DNA from: Durusdinium trenchii
Lineage: Eukaryota; Sar; Dinophyceae; Suessiales; Symbiodiniaceae
Length of the DNA stretch: 64,000 bases
Assembly (NCBI GenBank): GCA_963970005.1
Contig: CAXAMN010021940.1
Coordinates: 668,526 to 732,525 of the forward strand
Direction: 5' to 3'
How positions within the stretch are numbered: position 1 is the stretch's first letter; every line of letters begins with the position of its first letter. Below the pieces are notes generated by a model. The model was not told the origin of the DNA. It saw nothing but the letters and a program-made list of their open reading frames with translations, and ran no database searches. Of the stretch, positions 10,512-24,400 are shown piece after piece. The position numbers and the translations under genes are program-made.

Positions 10512-11181
10512 CGCAAGGAAGGAAACTATATATAATGAGATGTCACAACGTCAGCCACAGCTTTAAATTGAGGATTCATTCTTCTTTGACATAATTCCCC
10601 AGCACGTCCAACGCTGCTGCCAAAATTGAAGTCTTTCAGGGGTATGTTGTGGGCATGCTTCTTACAGCCTCCTCAAATAACAACCAAAAGAAACTACTTC
10701 CACAAACACGATGCGAATGATTCAGGATGGTCAGTCCACAGTACGTAAGTAGCATACACAAAAAAGAAAAAACACCCATTAAAACTCATATACAACCTGC
10801 AAACACTTACTGTGGGAGTGTAGACCCTAGAGACCCGGACAAGTATCAGTTTAGGTCTGTTGTCGTGGAATTCCTCCATCCTGTGCCATCCTCTGTCCTT
10901 CCATCGCCGACTCTTGCCCCAAGCGCAGCTCCAGCTGCGGCAGCACTGCCATGACCAGCGCGGCGGCGCCCGCACGGCAGCGTGGCCACAAGCGCTCTGC
11001 ATGCTCGGTCACGCTGATGGTCCGGTTGGCGCAGCAAAGGGACCAAAGCTCCCGGGGGTCGCCATCCTAGGGGTCTAAGCCGGAAGCACCACGACTCCAG
11101 GCTGAGACTGGTCTCTTTTTGGAGTTCTCAGGTCGAAAGTAACAATTGATGAAGAACTGATTGCCACAAGAACGTGTTCAT

Positions 11182-11643
11182 TCATGCCTCCTCTTGATTT
11201 AACACTTGAGGAAGTTGGAGGTCTGATTCACTGAGAGTCACTCCAAAGGTGACCCGGGACGACGTTCTGAAAACAACTATCTGGATACATTGCACATCAT
11301 TGCGCCATCGGCCTACGTCCGGAAGAGTCTGGTTTCCAATGGCAATCATATTAGTAGCCCAGGAAGCCTGCACTCCAACAATCTTCAGCAAGGACCTACA
11401 ATCCAACTCCACCCCATCAGAAGGCTCCAAACCAACTCCAAGGATGTGTTTTTTGCATGCCCAAACACCTGCTCGAAAGGTATGCGGACCCCTCGCTAGC
11501 AATAAATACCGTTGCTCCTCCTTCTTCCTCAAAAGCCTGACCTCTGGTCGGTAGCCCCTATATACACGCAGCGCCAAAAGAACAACTGGACACACTTTTG
11601 CAGCGTCTGACCAAGGCTCTGGAGGGAAGGGTTGCAACCGCAT
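11182..11643 (-). CDS. Unrecognised ORF, 153 codons
   Basis: This minus-strand ORF has fairly protein-like composition: a basic stretch RPEVRLLRKKEEQRYLLLA near the N terminus and a mixed hydrophobic core around KIVGVQASWATNMIAIGNQT. No motif is recognisable. It lies upstream, in transcription order, of the decayed block at 9.6-10.5 kb and may belong to the same dead element. It could equally be a chance ORF. Confidence 0.2.
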   Translation of the reverse strand: MRLQPFPPEPWSDAAKVCPVVLLALRVYRGYRPEVRLLRKKEEQRYLLLARGPHTFRAGVWACKKHILGVGLEPSDGVELDCRSLLKIVGVQASWATNMIAIGNQTLPDVGRWRNDVQCIQIVVFRTSSRVTFGVTLSESDLQLPQVLNQEEA

Positions 11644-14600
11644 GAACTTTGAGACACTGGAGGCTTCGAAAAAGGCCTGGTTCGCATCGGATGTTCAATG
11701 AAAAAAGGAATGACCCTCTTTGCAGTCGGAACTGATTTGGGCACCAAACTGGCGCGCTCATGCCCGCTCATAGGGGGGAAGGGATCATCCCAGTCCTAAG
11801 TTAACCAAGTATAATCCTGACTGCCCCAATTTTGGTGGAAATTAATAGTACTAACCTTACTGCACCGGTTCTTGTTTAGTGAAGAAACCACTTCACCCAA
11901 CAGGTTTTGAAGTATATGCACTGCGTTCCTAAACCAGTCTCGTCATGGTTCCTCATCCTTGCACATGCTGGATCCACTAAGCATCGCGAACTCGTGGGCC
12001 TTCCACTGAGCGCCGCTAATGCCCTCGGCGCCCTCACATTGCCCGGCCACGCTGGGGCAGTCTTCGCCGCCTGGCACCGGGGCACGGGTGGTTCGCCAAG
12101 CTAAACCGGGCATTCTGAGTCCTGAGATAGAATCTTGGATGCATTTCTTGGTCATGCGAGTGATGGACCAATTTCTGGCTAAAGGGACCTCTTGGGTATG
12201 GTCAGGGTCGGCCCCCTTCCTCCTTCCTTTCTGAAGCAACCAGGGGGGGGGCCGACCACAACCATTGATTAATGATATATTATGTGATACGGCCTGGTGC
12301 AGATCGTCGTCTTGGGGGTAGCCGCTAGGCACTCAAATCCTGGAAGTTGGATCAATTGGTTAGCCACAGTACGAGCTTGATGCAGCAACTCACAACTTTG
12401 TTGATTTACTGATGCCCTTTGATCAAATACATCAGGCTTGTCCATGCTTGTCCTACTTGTCTGATTCCATGCAGCACCTTGCCGCGTTTTCCTCACGCAT
12501 ATGCGCAGTTGGGTGGCCTGTGCTCAAGAGCTGCATGATGGCAGGGAGCACTGAAGCATCTCCTGTGCTCCCTCGTGTCATGAGGTCGTCAAAGTTCTCG
12601 GAGGATGCGAAGGAATCCCCAGAAATGCAACCTCAAGGAGTGAAGTCTATGTTGGAGATATGCAACTGGAACAATGCAACGCCTCCCAAACCCAAGGAGA
12701 AACAAATCTCTATTTGTAGTATTTCAGTGGGTTCCATGACAAACACCAAGCAAAAGCAACAACAAGCACTCCATTGTGTATAGGAAGAAAATGGCCATCG
12801 GGAGGTCAAAGGGAGATGCCCTCATTCAGCACTGCTGTGGACTTCTCTCCCATGATGTCCCAGGAGCACGTCTTGAAGGTGTGCATCCCATCCCAGCATT
12901 CCTCGTTCCCGTTTGGGCCATACTGCTCACCACAGCAAAGGCTGTAGGAGAAGCCCTCTTGCCTTACGCGGTCTTGGTGGACCAAACCTCACTCACGCCC
13001 TTTTATGTTGAAGTAAGCGATGCACTTCCAATATAGTTTTTTTGGGGGGACAATAGTGTCCCAGAAACAAGTACAAGCATGCGCAAACCCTGTTGGGGGC
13101 AAGCAGGCCGCTCAAAAGACAGAACGTAAGACTCAAAAACGAGAAAGAGAAGGAGTTGAGAACCAACCATCACTGACTGATATATGTATATATATATATC
13201 CACACATATACACATAATTTGGCATATGGGTCATGTGGGCTTCTCTATACAAATGACTCATAGTAGACTGAAGGCAAGCAAGCGCATCCGTGCCTACTTC
13301 TATCTGCTTCAACCCAACAGATTTCTGAAACAATTGGGCTTTAGGATGTTTAAGGACCAAAAACAAGTGATCGCAAGAACCTTCCATGCTTTATAGGATT
13401 GAGGAGGCCCCTCTGTTTGGGCCATCCACTGTTTACAACCACCAAAGTGTGGGATCCGGGTCTGACAAAATGAATTCATCCTGGAAAGTTGGATGGAGAC
13501 ATCCTTCAGCTTCCAAGATGCCAGCAGCTCGGGTTGCCTTCCCCAGTTACCACTGCAAGTAGTGCTGCTGGCAGGGCACAGTGACGCATGGCAGGTCAAT
13601 TTGTCTGGAAAATGCACGCTTGGCATGCACGGTCGAGGTCCCGGATCATGAGTGGTCATTTGGGCTGGTTGCAAAGATCTTTGCATGCCATTTTGTGTCT
13701 CAACTCAGGTCCAACGAAGAACATGAAAACACCAAGCCATGTTTCTTCTGCCCTGCTGGATCAATGGGGTCTACAGTGTCTTCCATGCCGGGCCATTCTC
13801 TCTCTGTGGCGGCGGTCAAACTGGGCTGCGGGGATGGTACAAAAGGGGCGAAGCACCGACCGACCTCGCCGATTTCGCTTGGCTTTTCCCACTTAGAAGA
13901 ACTGAAGAACTCACTCCATCCTCTTGGAGGGCCCGTGTCCCAATTGAAACACTACACCAACCTTTTGGAGGGCAGTCTCTATTGGTCTCTATATGGCGAT
14001 GGCCATTGGAAATCCAGGTGCCTGTCCTTTTCCCGTCTCCAGTGGTTTACCAATGCGACTCACCGAGATATGTGCGCCATATTTGGGATATATTGATATT
14101 ATCATATTATCATATGCACCTTTGACACACCTGTGCACTTGGTTGCACCTTCTAGTGAAACCAATGCGTCATCCTCAAGACCACTGGGCCCGACTGGCCA
14201 TTTCAGGCCATTTCACTGCAGAAAAGAGTCTTTTCTGCAGCGACATCTCGCTCCAAACTCTCCAACTGTTCGCTTAGCCTGGGGCAGAAGGTGAGACGAG
14301 GCCGTGCCTGTGCTAGCATCATCTGTGTTTCTGAGTTTCCCTTGGCAGGGCATACTCCACCGTATGCCACATCTCTCAGTAGAAATTATACATGCATTGT
14401 GATCTTACAGTTTACAGTATACAATAAAGGATATACGCATGGGACGTATGATGACTTACGATGCCGGCAATGGTGTTGATAATTGAGCTAGATGTGTAAG
14501 CGGCATCCGAACTGCCCCCACCCATAAACACATGACAAACATCTCCCAGCAACTGGGAGCAATTGAGTCGTTTTATGGGCAAACATTACACTATATCGCA

Positions 14601-15985
14601 CCTTCATCCCACACGCTGCGAGTAGGAAGTGACCATCAACAAACGTGAAGACCACTGGCAACACCACCTATAGCCATGTGGAACCCCCTTGGCAACGTGT
14701 CCCTTCTCTTCGGACATGCACGACACGACATCGGCGGGCGAGTCACGACGCGACATCAGCTGCTTTACTCTGCTCCTTCTCCTTGGGAGCGAAGGTATAT
14801 GGTGTGGGGGGGGGGCAGCAAATTCTACTCAAACTCACACAACTTTGCCGTGTTGCTTTGCCAAGAGGGACCACGACGCATGCAGGTATGTGACTGTATG
14901 GCAAGAGCATTGGTACAAGAGCATTGATTTGATTGATTTGATTGATTGATTGACTGACTGACTGACTGATTCTTCATTGATTGGTTACAAAGCTTTGTTC
15001 ATAGATTGCGTGGCACTGAGTTGTGCTCTCGGCCACGCTCCATTGGGATGGCCGGACTCATCCTTAAGTAGTCTTCCTCTAATGAGGTTTTTGGTGTTTC
15101 CGGGAGGGTGGGCCACCCAAGGTGCACGTCAATGGCTTTGGTTCCAGCCTTCTGAGCCTTCTCTGGACACATGGAACCCATATTTTGAACCCATTTGGGC
15201 CTGAACATCAGGAAGCCACCCGGCCCATTGCCGATCGTTCGTTCATCATAATAAGACTCAGAGTTCAGCCTCTAAAGTTCTCCACAGGAATTTCATCTGC
15301 TGAACCCTCCAAAGGTTACAGGATCATGATGTGATACAGTTGTGTGCCCATGATTTGGTGGCAAAATGCCAAAAGGCAAACTTGACAGCTGGCTTTTGGT
15401 CTTATGATCTGGCTCTTAGAAGCCCTCATCCTAACAAACTGAACAAGCGTCGCTCAGCTGCGTTTGAGTGGATTTGGTGGATGCAAGCTCGTCCTGGCAC
15501 GGCCAATGGCAAGTGCTTGCCCATGCACCTCTGGCTCAAGACCACCCCTTTTCTAGTCCGTGGCAGTTACTTTGCCCATGTCAGACACGCGGTCGTCGTT
15601 TCTGCATATTCCTCCATGATACATTTGTTCGCCACTTGGCAAACGCAAAAAAGGTGCACTGGACCGTGTGAGTCTTCCAAATCAATTTTGGGCCCGCAGC
15701 AAGAACCACAAATCGGCTCGCAGAAAAAAACTACATACATCCGAACTGCAGCAGTACCTTCAAAACAATTGATTTTTCAAGAACCTGCTGAACACAACAA
15801 AATCTGTCTTCAGCTGCTACACCATCATCAGTCAAAAACAGAAACCAGTTCTTCGCTTCGCCGAATCAGCAAATTGGAACGACAAGTAGGGCGGAGGACT
15901 TCGTTGTTTGCTTTCTTGTTCCACCTTTTTCCTTGGATAAAACCCATCTCTGGGCGTCTCCAAAAGCACCCAAATGTCAATCCTT
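11644..15985. other. Non-coding stretch with simple repeats
   Basis: I see no supported gene. There is an AT dinucleotide run at about 13180-13215 and TTGAT/GACT tandem repeats at about 14931-14970. The many short ORFs on both strands lack domains and splice context. This may be the 3' flank or introns of the unrecognised gene at 15990-20740. Confidence 0.35.
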
Positions 15986-15989
15986 GCAC

Positions 15990-18900
15990 ATCTGGATCTT
16001 CAAGTCATCGTCCTCTTGATCTTTCTGCAACACCTGCGGTGCTGCCCATCGTTTCAACCACCTGCCCGCCCTCCCAGTCTGTGCGAGGGACTCTTTCATG
16101 GAGCGAGGAAAGAATGGGCAGTAGAATGGGCTGCCTTGAAACAGTGAACAGATGTGAGCATAGGAACATCAACCAACCTGGCGACCAACCTAAGTTGAGT
16201 TCAAACATGGACACTTCGCCCCACCGGGGTCAAGTCTGACTTCACCGCTTAAGCGGTGGGAGCCTGGGTCATGGAATCCACCAACTTGGTGATCTTGTTG
16301 AGTGGGCCTCAGTGGGGTTCCAGGGCCGCTCGGCCGAGGGCGCCGAGGGCGCACGAATGGAATTCCAGGTGGGACAGGTGGTTCTCCGACTTGCGCAGCT
16401 GCCCGCCACCAAGTGACAGAGAAAAGGAAATGAAAGGAACACAAGGTGAACCAAAATAAAGAAAATGGACTAACGAGTCGTCTAAGGAGATGCAAGGAGA
16501 TCGATTCGCCACAGAGTGGGAGGCCGTTCAGGGTGTGCGGGGGAACGTCTGGACAGACGGACAAACAAACTAACATGCCCCTTTCAAGACCATTTGGCAT
16601 CTGGAGTTGAAATAAGAGTTTGCCAAGCACTGTCAGCCAGCGGGGTTATGACTTCTACACACTTGCCGGCCCATTCTGATCATTATGGCAGCCCTGTCGG
16701 CCAAATGAAAGCGGCAAACGGGAAGCCCTCCGAAGCGCCCCATCATGCACGGCAGCCCGCACAATCAATGTACATCCACCACCTTTTTCCAGGATTACTG
16801 TGGACTCTTGATGACTAAAAATGCCGGAGCCTGAAAAGATTAAACCCATCCACGTCTGGAAGGGTGCAGCCAGTCAGGAGTATCGGTATCAGTATATACA
16901 ATATTTGTCAGGCCTTTTCGCTTTTGATCTACCAAGCGGCTGGCCTTGCCTCTCAGGGCGCGCGCATTGGACTTGCGCTCCCTGATGCTTCGGTGCCTGC
17001 GAAGCCATCGGAAATTGGTTAGCCAGTACCGAGCCACCCAGGGAGGTTGATTCCTGTTGAACCAAAGATAATTGCCCTTGGTGTTTGATATACTCCCACT
17101 TGCAGTCACTTGCCATGGCTGCCCCAAGATCAGGTCTGGCGTCGCTATAATGGCGGTATTATATTATATATATATAATGTGTTTGATTTGCAGTGAGTGA
17201 ACACATGTCAATCCCAAAACATGGGCATCCATGGCTATGGCAGCTAATGAACAGTTATGGCATATTGAAATATTGAGGGTGATTTGATGGCACAACAAGG
17301 CGGCCCTCGTGTAGTGCAACAGCACCAAGTAGTAGCACCAACAAGTACAGTACCCCAAAACGCCCGGACCGAGCACGCCGGTGACCACTCGTCGCACGCC
17401 GCGTTTGCCTCTGCAACACCTGCATGAAGGTGACCAAGGGTTCAGACTGGCTGGGCTGGAAGGCGACCAAGCCAGTGCCAGCCAACCTGAGAATTGCACT
17501 GGGATACTGGGATCATACATCAGCCTGAAGATGCCTGAAGACAAATCATCCAGCTCTCTGGTAGGTATCTTCGTTTGCCTTGTAAATGGAATGCGCTGAT
17601 TTCGTACGACGCTTATTTGCAAGTCGGATGGGTTTTCATATGATCTTGTAGCAAAACTGCAATTTTCTGCAAGTCCAGCGCCATGACTTCAGTCATGTCA
17701 ACCACAAGGTCTTGCAACCACGGCACTCTAGGGCGTTGGAGGCTCGATTCTAGGTGCGTTCGTTGAAGGTGTCTTAATGCGAAGCCCCCGAAAGCCGACA
17801 TCTAGTCACTACTCTGACTCTTCCTCCTCTTCTCCAGGCTCTAGCTCTGAGACCCTTGACTCAACAAGGCCACCAACCAGACTCAGGGGTTCCACGAACC
17901 TCTGAGTCGAAGCCAAGACAATATAACCGAAATTATCCCAACATACATACCTTCACTGGCTTTGGGTGAACCTCAAGCCCCGCACTTCCAACATATTCCA
18001 ACATTCCAGAACTCCTGGGGGCCGCGGCGGGGGGTCTGCAGGTTTGGCGATTGTTTTCCAAGCAGTTCCCAAAAGGGACCTGGGGATCACTCAAACACCG
18101 CAGATCCGCGGTCTCCCAAAGGCGCTTGGCAAGGGGTTCAAGGGCGTTGCGCGTTTCGTTCGAGTTGCTTTTGCATCCTTCATGGCAAGACACAGTAGCT
18201 TGGAAGCACTTTGGATGGACTTGGTCTCCTCCTGCATCTTTACCTCCCTTAGCGAGTGGCAGCCCTTGCCCCAACGACAGCATCACAATTACCCTCCGAC
18301 ACAGCAACTCCACATGTCTTGAAGCCTGTTGGAGATGCAAGCAGGTTGAAGACAATCGTGGTCTGAGAGACATGTTTTAAACTTCCAAACGATCCCACTT
18401 TCATTACAGCAATTGAACCCATTTGAAGTGGAGATTCCCGGCGACAACACACATACGTACTAATCAATGTCAACATCACCGTGGCGAGGTATCACCAACC
18501 CATACTCCGGTCCCAGGCGCATGTCCGCGTGCTCCTTGCGGCGGAGATCACACCAAACCTTCAGCGACTTGGTCAACTTGTCTGCGTCATCCACCACTGC
18601 CGCAGTGTCCTCCGCGAGCGACCGAGGTTGCGACGTGCCACCTACGCCACCGACCAGTAGCCGCTACCCAATGGCTCGTCCAAATGGCAGATACCAGGCC
18701 AATGCACCAAATCAACTTTTAGCTGTGCTCTTCGCCCTATGAAAGTTGTTCTCAGGGGCTGGGCATAACAGCGATTGAAGCTCCCTGATGCACCAAAAGA
18801 TGGTTCAATTTATTATCGATCAAGACACTCCATGTATGGCATATTTTCATAGTCAATATTCTATCACACGGAGTGTCTGCAAGCGGCACCGGCCACAGCC

Positions 18901-20738
18901 ACCCAGCCGGTCCTCGCGTTCCAGGCGCAGCAAGGCCAGCTGCTTTTGGAACCCCGCGTCCCGCTCCTTCTTCTCCTGCAAGCTCCTGCACAGTATAGTG
19001 CCGCTAGGTGAAGAAGGCACGAAGTTCTGTAAGCTTACACTCGTCATGGATGTGCATGTGTGCAACATCTGTGACATACCATGCCATACACCATCTACAG
19101 TCCCCTTGGCAATCACAATCCATAATTATTTCATATTATTTCCATTCCTATATTGCAGGTACATCCAGCCAGGCTCTATTCAAGACTCTATTCTCTCACC
19201 TGCCCACTCCGTTGACAGGGATGGACTCATGTGACACTTTTCTTCGTGATGCGCTGCAGATATGTTTAGATCAGCTACTGTATATCTCTGAACGAGGTGT
19301 GCATTGATATATCTCACACCATAGCTGCATGTCTTATATCAAATACAGTATATATATTATTTGTATAGATCACCCGCTCTCCTCTGCAAGGACTGCAGCT
19401 CTTCTGCTTTTGCTCTCCTTGGAGTTTGGAGTAAGTGGGATCTGATTAGGATGAGTCAAAGACTTTGAGGCACACTCAGTCAGTATATTGTACATTTTAA
19501 CAGAATTATCAGGGCTCCTTTTAGGACCCATCGCCTCCAAGCTGAGCGCCCCAGCTGCTGGTTTGGAAACATGAATCAAGCTTCATCAAGCTTCACCAAC
19601 CTTTTCCACCTGCTTCACCAAGAGGGAAGCCATGTTCTTTCCCATTCAACGCTTCGGGGGCTGATCCACTGCTTGGGGTCGGTCCACACCCTCCAAGGAA
19701 CTCCATGGCTTCGAAGACCTTCTTCCTCTTGGCCTCCTGCGCCTTGAGCTCGGACAGGTCTTTGCTCACACCCTCCTGCCGGTTCCATCTGAGCGGCAGG
19801 GGGAGATGTCCGGCGTGCAGCTGTAGGTTACGGATAGAGATCCCGTGGAAAAAAATTGTTTTGCAAAATATTCAAAAAAGATCCAAATACATATCGGGTC
19901 GTGGGGCTTGAGGCGATTGTCTCTTTGACTGGCTGAAGCTAAAAACACAAAAGCCACAACTGATTTTTCCAGTGTGTCAAGCATAGGGATCCCTAGTACT
20001 ACCATCAGTTCACACCTCTCACTCAGATTGCATTGAGGTTGGCTGTGGAACACTTTATATCGGTGGATGATGACTCCTCCAATCCAAACAAACAGATCAA
20101 ACAGCAAGACCAACCCCAAACTGGCCCCAAACCCACCAAAGAGTTTTACTAACAGAAACATGTTCTGCCCTCATGTGCAAGTCCAATGGTCTCCGGGGCC
20201 TGTCCATGCGAGCGCATGTGGACTCGGGGGTGACTCGATCATACCTGGTGACCAGCACAGGCAACTTCTTCTGGGGCCACTCCATGATGAGTGAGTCGAC
20301 CAATTCGGATCTGCCAAACAAGGTTTATGGGGTGGTAGAAGCTCGCAGAAGATCATCTGGTCACCGAAACGGGCAAACATCAGCTCCAGCATGTTCTTCA
20401 GCATCTCCTTAGATTTGGGCAGAAACTTCAGCACGAAAATCCATCTGTGCAATCATCAAAAACAAACACAAAGGACGACAAGAATCAAACAGCATTGGAA
20501 CCAGGTGTGTTGTGTGGTCTAAGTCTTGGGGGCCAAGCTCTTTTCAACTTTTCCGTGATCATTTCAGGATAACATCCACCAAAAACACCATGCCCTTCCT
20601 GTGAACGGAACTTCACGGGTGGACCACGGAACTTCACGGGTGGACCACGGGCCGCCAAGGTGCCAGCACTTGGATCTTCTGCCCCTCGGTGGCGCCAGGG
20701 TCCTGCAACAACTCCAGCAACTCCGCGCTGCCTTAGAA
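15990..20738 (-). CDS. Unrecognised multi-exon gene, helix-rich protein
   Basis: A series of minus-strand segments have GC-rich third positions and protein-like sequence. They are: AELLELLQDPGATEGQKIQ (about 20735-20650); WIFVLKFLPKSKEMLKNM to FGDQMIFCELLP (about 20450-20335); ELVDSLIMEWPQKKLPVLVT with a GT donor (about 20305-20245); VSKDLSELKAQEAKRKKVFE (about 19785-19690); LQEKKERDAGFQKQLALLRL (about 18985-18900); SLAEDTAAVVDDADKLTKSL to HADMRLGPEYG (about 18640-18495); KMQEETKSIQSASKLLC (about 18235-18115); LVVDMTEVMALDLQKIAVLL (about 17715-17650); RSIRERKSNARALRGKASRL (about 17000-16920); LRKSENHLSHLEFHSCALGA to LNKITKLVDSM (about 16405-16255); QKDQEDDDLKIQMCKD then stop (about 16040-15990). 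Acidic/basic alternation suggests coiled coils. They may be one gene or two. I cannot name the product. Confidence 0.4.
20606..20647. repeat. Exact tandem duplication, 2 x 21 bases
   Basis: The unit starting CGGAACTTCACGGG occurs twice with no mismatch. It lies just past the 3' edge of the exon-like segment ending GRPVVHP-like sequence at about 20650. Confidence 0.9.
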
Positions 20739-21437
20739 CCAGGGGAAGGACTGTTGAAGAAAGCGATGTCCCTGGGCTGCTAATGAAAAAGGATATGATA
20801 GGGTGTATCGGGTATATTATATCAATTTTTCAGAATTCTATGATGCTATGGAATCTATGGACATGTGGAAATACCTATAAATATGTGGATTAATGATGGA
20901 TTAATGACATGCCGTGAGACATGGAAGTTCATCAAATATAAGGGGCGGGTCGATGCTGTAGCAAGGCTTTTGGCCTTTGCACAATGACAATGCAATCTGA
21001 AGTCTTTGGATCGCTATTCTGTACATGGCATTCATGGCCAAAACCATCCAAACCTGGCAAACTTGATGCCACCTGGCGCGCTTCATCCCCCAAGATCCGC
21101 AAATCCGACTTCCAACCCGGCTCACCGCTGCGGCCCGGTCTCACACCCCAGGTCTGCCCGCCGATCGCCCTTTCTTTCCGTTCGCGGAGCGTCTGCCCGT
21201 GAACGTCGGGTCTCGTGAGACGAGCACAGCGTCGCCGGTGAACTCACGCGGCAGTTTCTTCCCCATAGACGTGGACTTGAACTTCGCTTTCGTGAATGGT
21301 AAGTATCAACAACCATAAAAGTTCGATCTGCGCATATCTGCTCCTCTTGGCATTGGGGCCAAAAATGTGGAACTGGTACTCTTGCGTGTATCTTATATAT
21401 TCCCCTCCCTTTATGGTTGTTGATGGTCACGATTCAC

Positions 21438-24400
21438 CTAGCCTGTACATTTCACAAAGTCCTTGAAGCACAAGCGCCCATCTTCGTCAGGGAAGCTGCA
21501 AAGAATCTCCCGCTCGATCTCATCCTGATCTAGCACCTGCATATGATTATGTGTTGCAAATGTGGATCAAAAATCCCATGAATCACAGGCAATCACACCT
21601 AGCAAGTCTACTGAGACATGTAGCAGATCTGGATGGCTGCCACTCTCCACTACAAACCGGCATCAAATCTAGCACTTCCTATGCCATCCAGTGTGCATTC
21701 TTGTTCTTGTGCAGCAACATCAACCATTATGATGTGCACCTTTGAGCGTCGACGCATTTGCAGGGGCGGTTCAGGAAGGTTTCACCCATCTTCAGTGGCC
21801 ACGATAAGGTCCAAATACCCTCACCATGCCCCCATGGCCATCTATGGCCTCTGCCCAAATCGCATTATAGAATAAAATAACATGAGAAAACGACCTAGAC
21901 GTTGAAATCCGTGACTGTGAGAGCCAAAGGCGCTTTTGGGAGCAATTGGCACAAATCCTCAGCCCGGATGTAGCCATTTCTCTGTACGTCCAGCGTATCA
22001 AATGCCCGTTCGGCATGGCACTGCTGGCTGTACCAATCGGCCGGTGCACCAGCGGCCAGCCATTCGCAATAGGAGAGCTTGCCATTGCGAGAGACCTGGA
22101 GAACCCTCCGTCTGAGGGATTCTGTTGCCAGGTGGTCAGGCGCGACAAACAGCAAACCCACCGGAGAGGTTGGAGGGTTTCCCAACAAATAAGTGCTTTT
22201 TGAGTGTTTGTGTGCATCATTGTGCATGTTTGTTGTCACATACGCTCCTACTGAGCTGGGAGTCAATAGGACAACCCGGTTGGCCAAGTTCACACTCCAG
22301 TACGTCATGTTGAATTGAACATTGACCAGCTTCAAATTTGCTAGAGTCAGTCAGCTTTCCCATGCAAAAATACCTTCTGGCCTGGCCTCTAGCAAAAAAC
22401 AAGAGAAACTACTCAATCGAGCTGGGTCATGTATCGTCATCTGATACACTTTGCCTAAACACCTTTCCACCCTTCTCTATTTGCTTCGAAAATCACTCCT
22501 ACCATGTTGCGCTCAATCTCCCAACAAGCGGCATTGGCAGCTGCAAACATCTTGCGAAGCTCTTTCGAGGTGAAGCGGCTATACCTGAGATTTTTAGAAA
22601 TTAGCATATGCAGCAAACCGTATAACACAGATCGAGCTACCAAACTTGGGGCTAAACGTCTTGCCAAGATTTGTGTTCTTGCGTTAGGGTCAGCAGCCTT
22701 TGGGGGTTGAGACCAGGTCTGAGGTCTTAAACAGCCACCATCAACTGGGACATACTTCTTGAAATTGCTGGCTCGACTAGGGGCCATCTACCAGATCTTG
22801 GGAAGCGTTCATGGGGCAAAAGTGAAGTGGTGGCAAGGTCAAAGGTCGTCCGTGGCCATATTCAGGAAATGATCATGCATATTCATAAACGATCTATGTA
22901 ATAATCTGAAGCATTGATATACAGTAATGCTGCAAAACATCGTGACATTTTGGGTTCTGGTACTAACTTCACTACCACCACCCCAAAACATGGTCAATCT
23001 TGAGAATGAATACCGCATCCCACACATCTGTGGGAGGCGTCATGAGGCGTCCCAACCAAAACCGTCGGGTCTTGCGGGGAAGGTTAGGACCAAGGAGTAG
23101 GAACAAATCGAAGATCAAGTTGAATGAACACCTTGCCACCTTGCGGTTGGAACTGGTCTTGACCTGTGTCCGGTTCTGTTGGACGAGATTTGGAAGGGGC
23201 TCTTCAGATGCTTCCACATGGCAGTAGGCAGGTCACTTCAGGTGGTTTCTGGCACTAGGCAGTCGATCTAAAGGGCTCTTCAAATAGTTCCACATGGCAG
23301 GCAGGTCACTTTCGCCCAAGCTCCACGAATTCAAAGCAACTCACCCCAGCGGACTTCCCTCGATCTGCGACGAGGAAGGCTGTGCGCAACTCCTCCATGT
23401 GGTGGTTGTGAAGCCCAGCGAAGGCGACCATGCTGTACCTGGGTGGCAGTTTCATATGATTCCAAGATATTCCAAGTGATGGGTGACAGGCAAGATAGAT
23501 AGATGATAGATGGGACAAGTGCCTCAAATTCGAGAGCTTACGTGGGTTGATGGATGGTGCAACCTGGTTCTCCTGTTCATCATCAGCAGGTCACAGCTGC
23601 CATTCCTGGAGATTCTGGCGTTGCCATACAAATACTGCCACAAATTACCCCTCCAAAGCGGACAAACAAAACATATTCGCTATACCCCAAAACCGACCCC
23701 CGATGAACTGCTCTGTTCCGTTGTTGTTTGTCTTTTCCATTTCGAGTGACCACGAAATGAACCAAAAGGCTGAAAAACAAACACACATCAAAACATGCTC
23801 GGAACATGTCCTGAATCGAAACGAGGCACATGATGGTCTTCTGCAGCTGGGTTCGTTGGCAAAAGTCGTGCATCCGCCGAAAGCAGCGCTCCAGCAGGTC
23901 TGCCATGGATTCCACCGGTCCATGCCGCGGGTTGTGGAAACCGCCGCGGTCGAACCAGGGATGTTGCAAGGCTTCGGCAGCCGTGGGCCTCATCTCTGGC
24001 TCCTCATGCAGCCTCGGAAAAGAGTTGGTTGTTGGAAGTTTGATGAAGTTTGGGATGCCTCATAGTAACTTGGCCAAGCCATTTGGTGCCACACGAAGCC
24101 ATGATCAAGCGGGTGTTTGTTGACGGTGCTCTAAGAGCCCAACGCCAGACAGCCAGGTATGACTTACGAAAAACTCCGAAGACTCCATGGGACTGGAATA
24201 TTGACACTCCCTGGAACTAACATGGAAGTGGATGGCATGGCCCCTTGGAAGACCATGTTCCAAATACCCAACAGGCCACTCCACTTCCATGTGAGTTCCA
24301 GGGAGAGTAGCTACGCTACATCGACCCCCATTTCAACCACCCTCACTGTCACCGGTCGGTTAACATGCCAATATAGATGGAGTGTCTGGGATCACACACT

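Noticed and set aside
15331..16239. 302-codon plus-strand ORF
   Set aside because: No domain, low-complexity Ser/His-rich composition, and it overlaps minus-strand exon-like segments with better codon bias.
19766..20161. Hydrophobic minus-strand ORF resembling a membrane segment
   Set aside because: It begins in what is probably an intron, with AT-rich codons unlike the neighbouring exons; no continuity with them was found.
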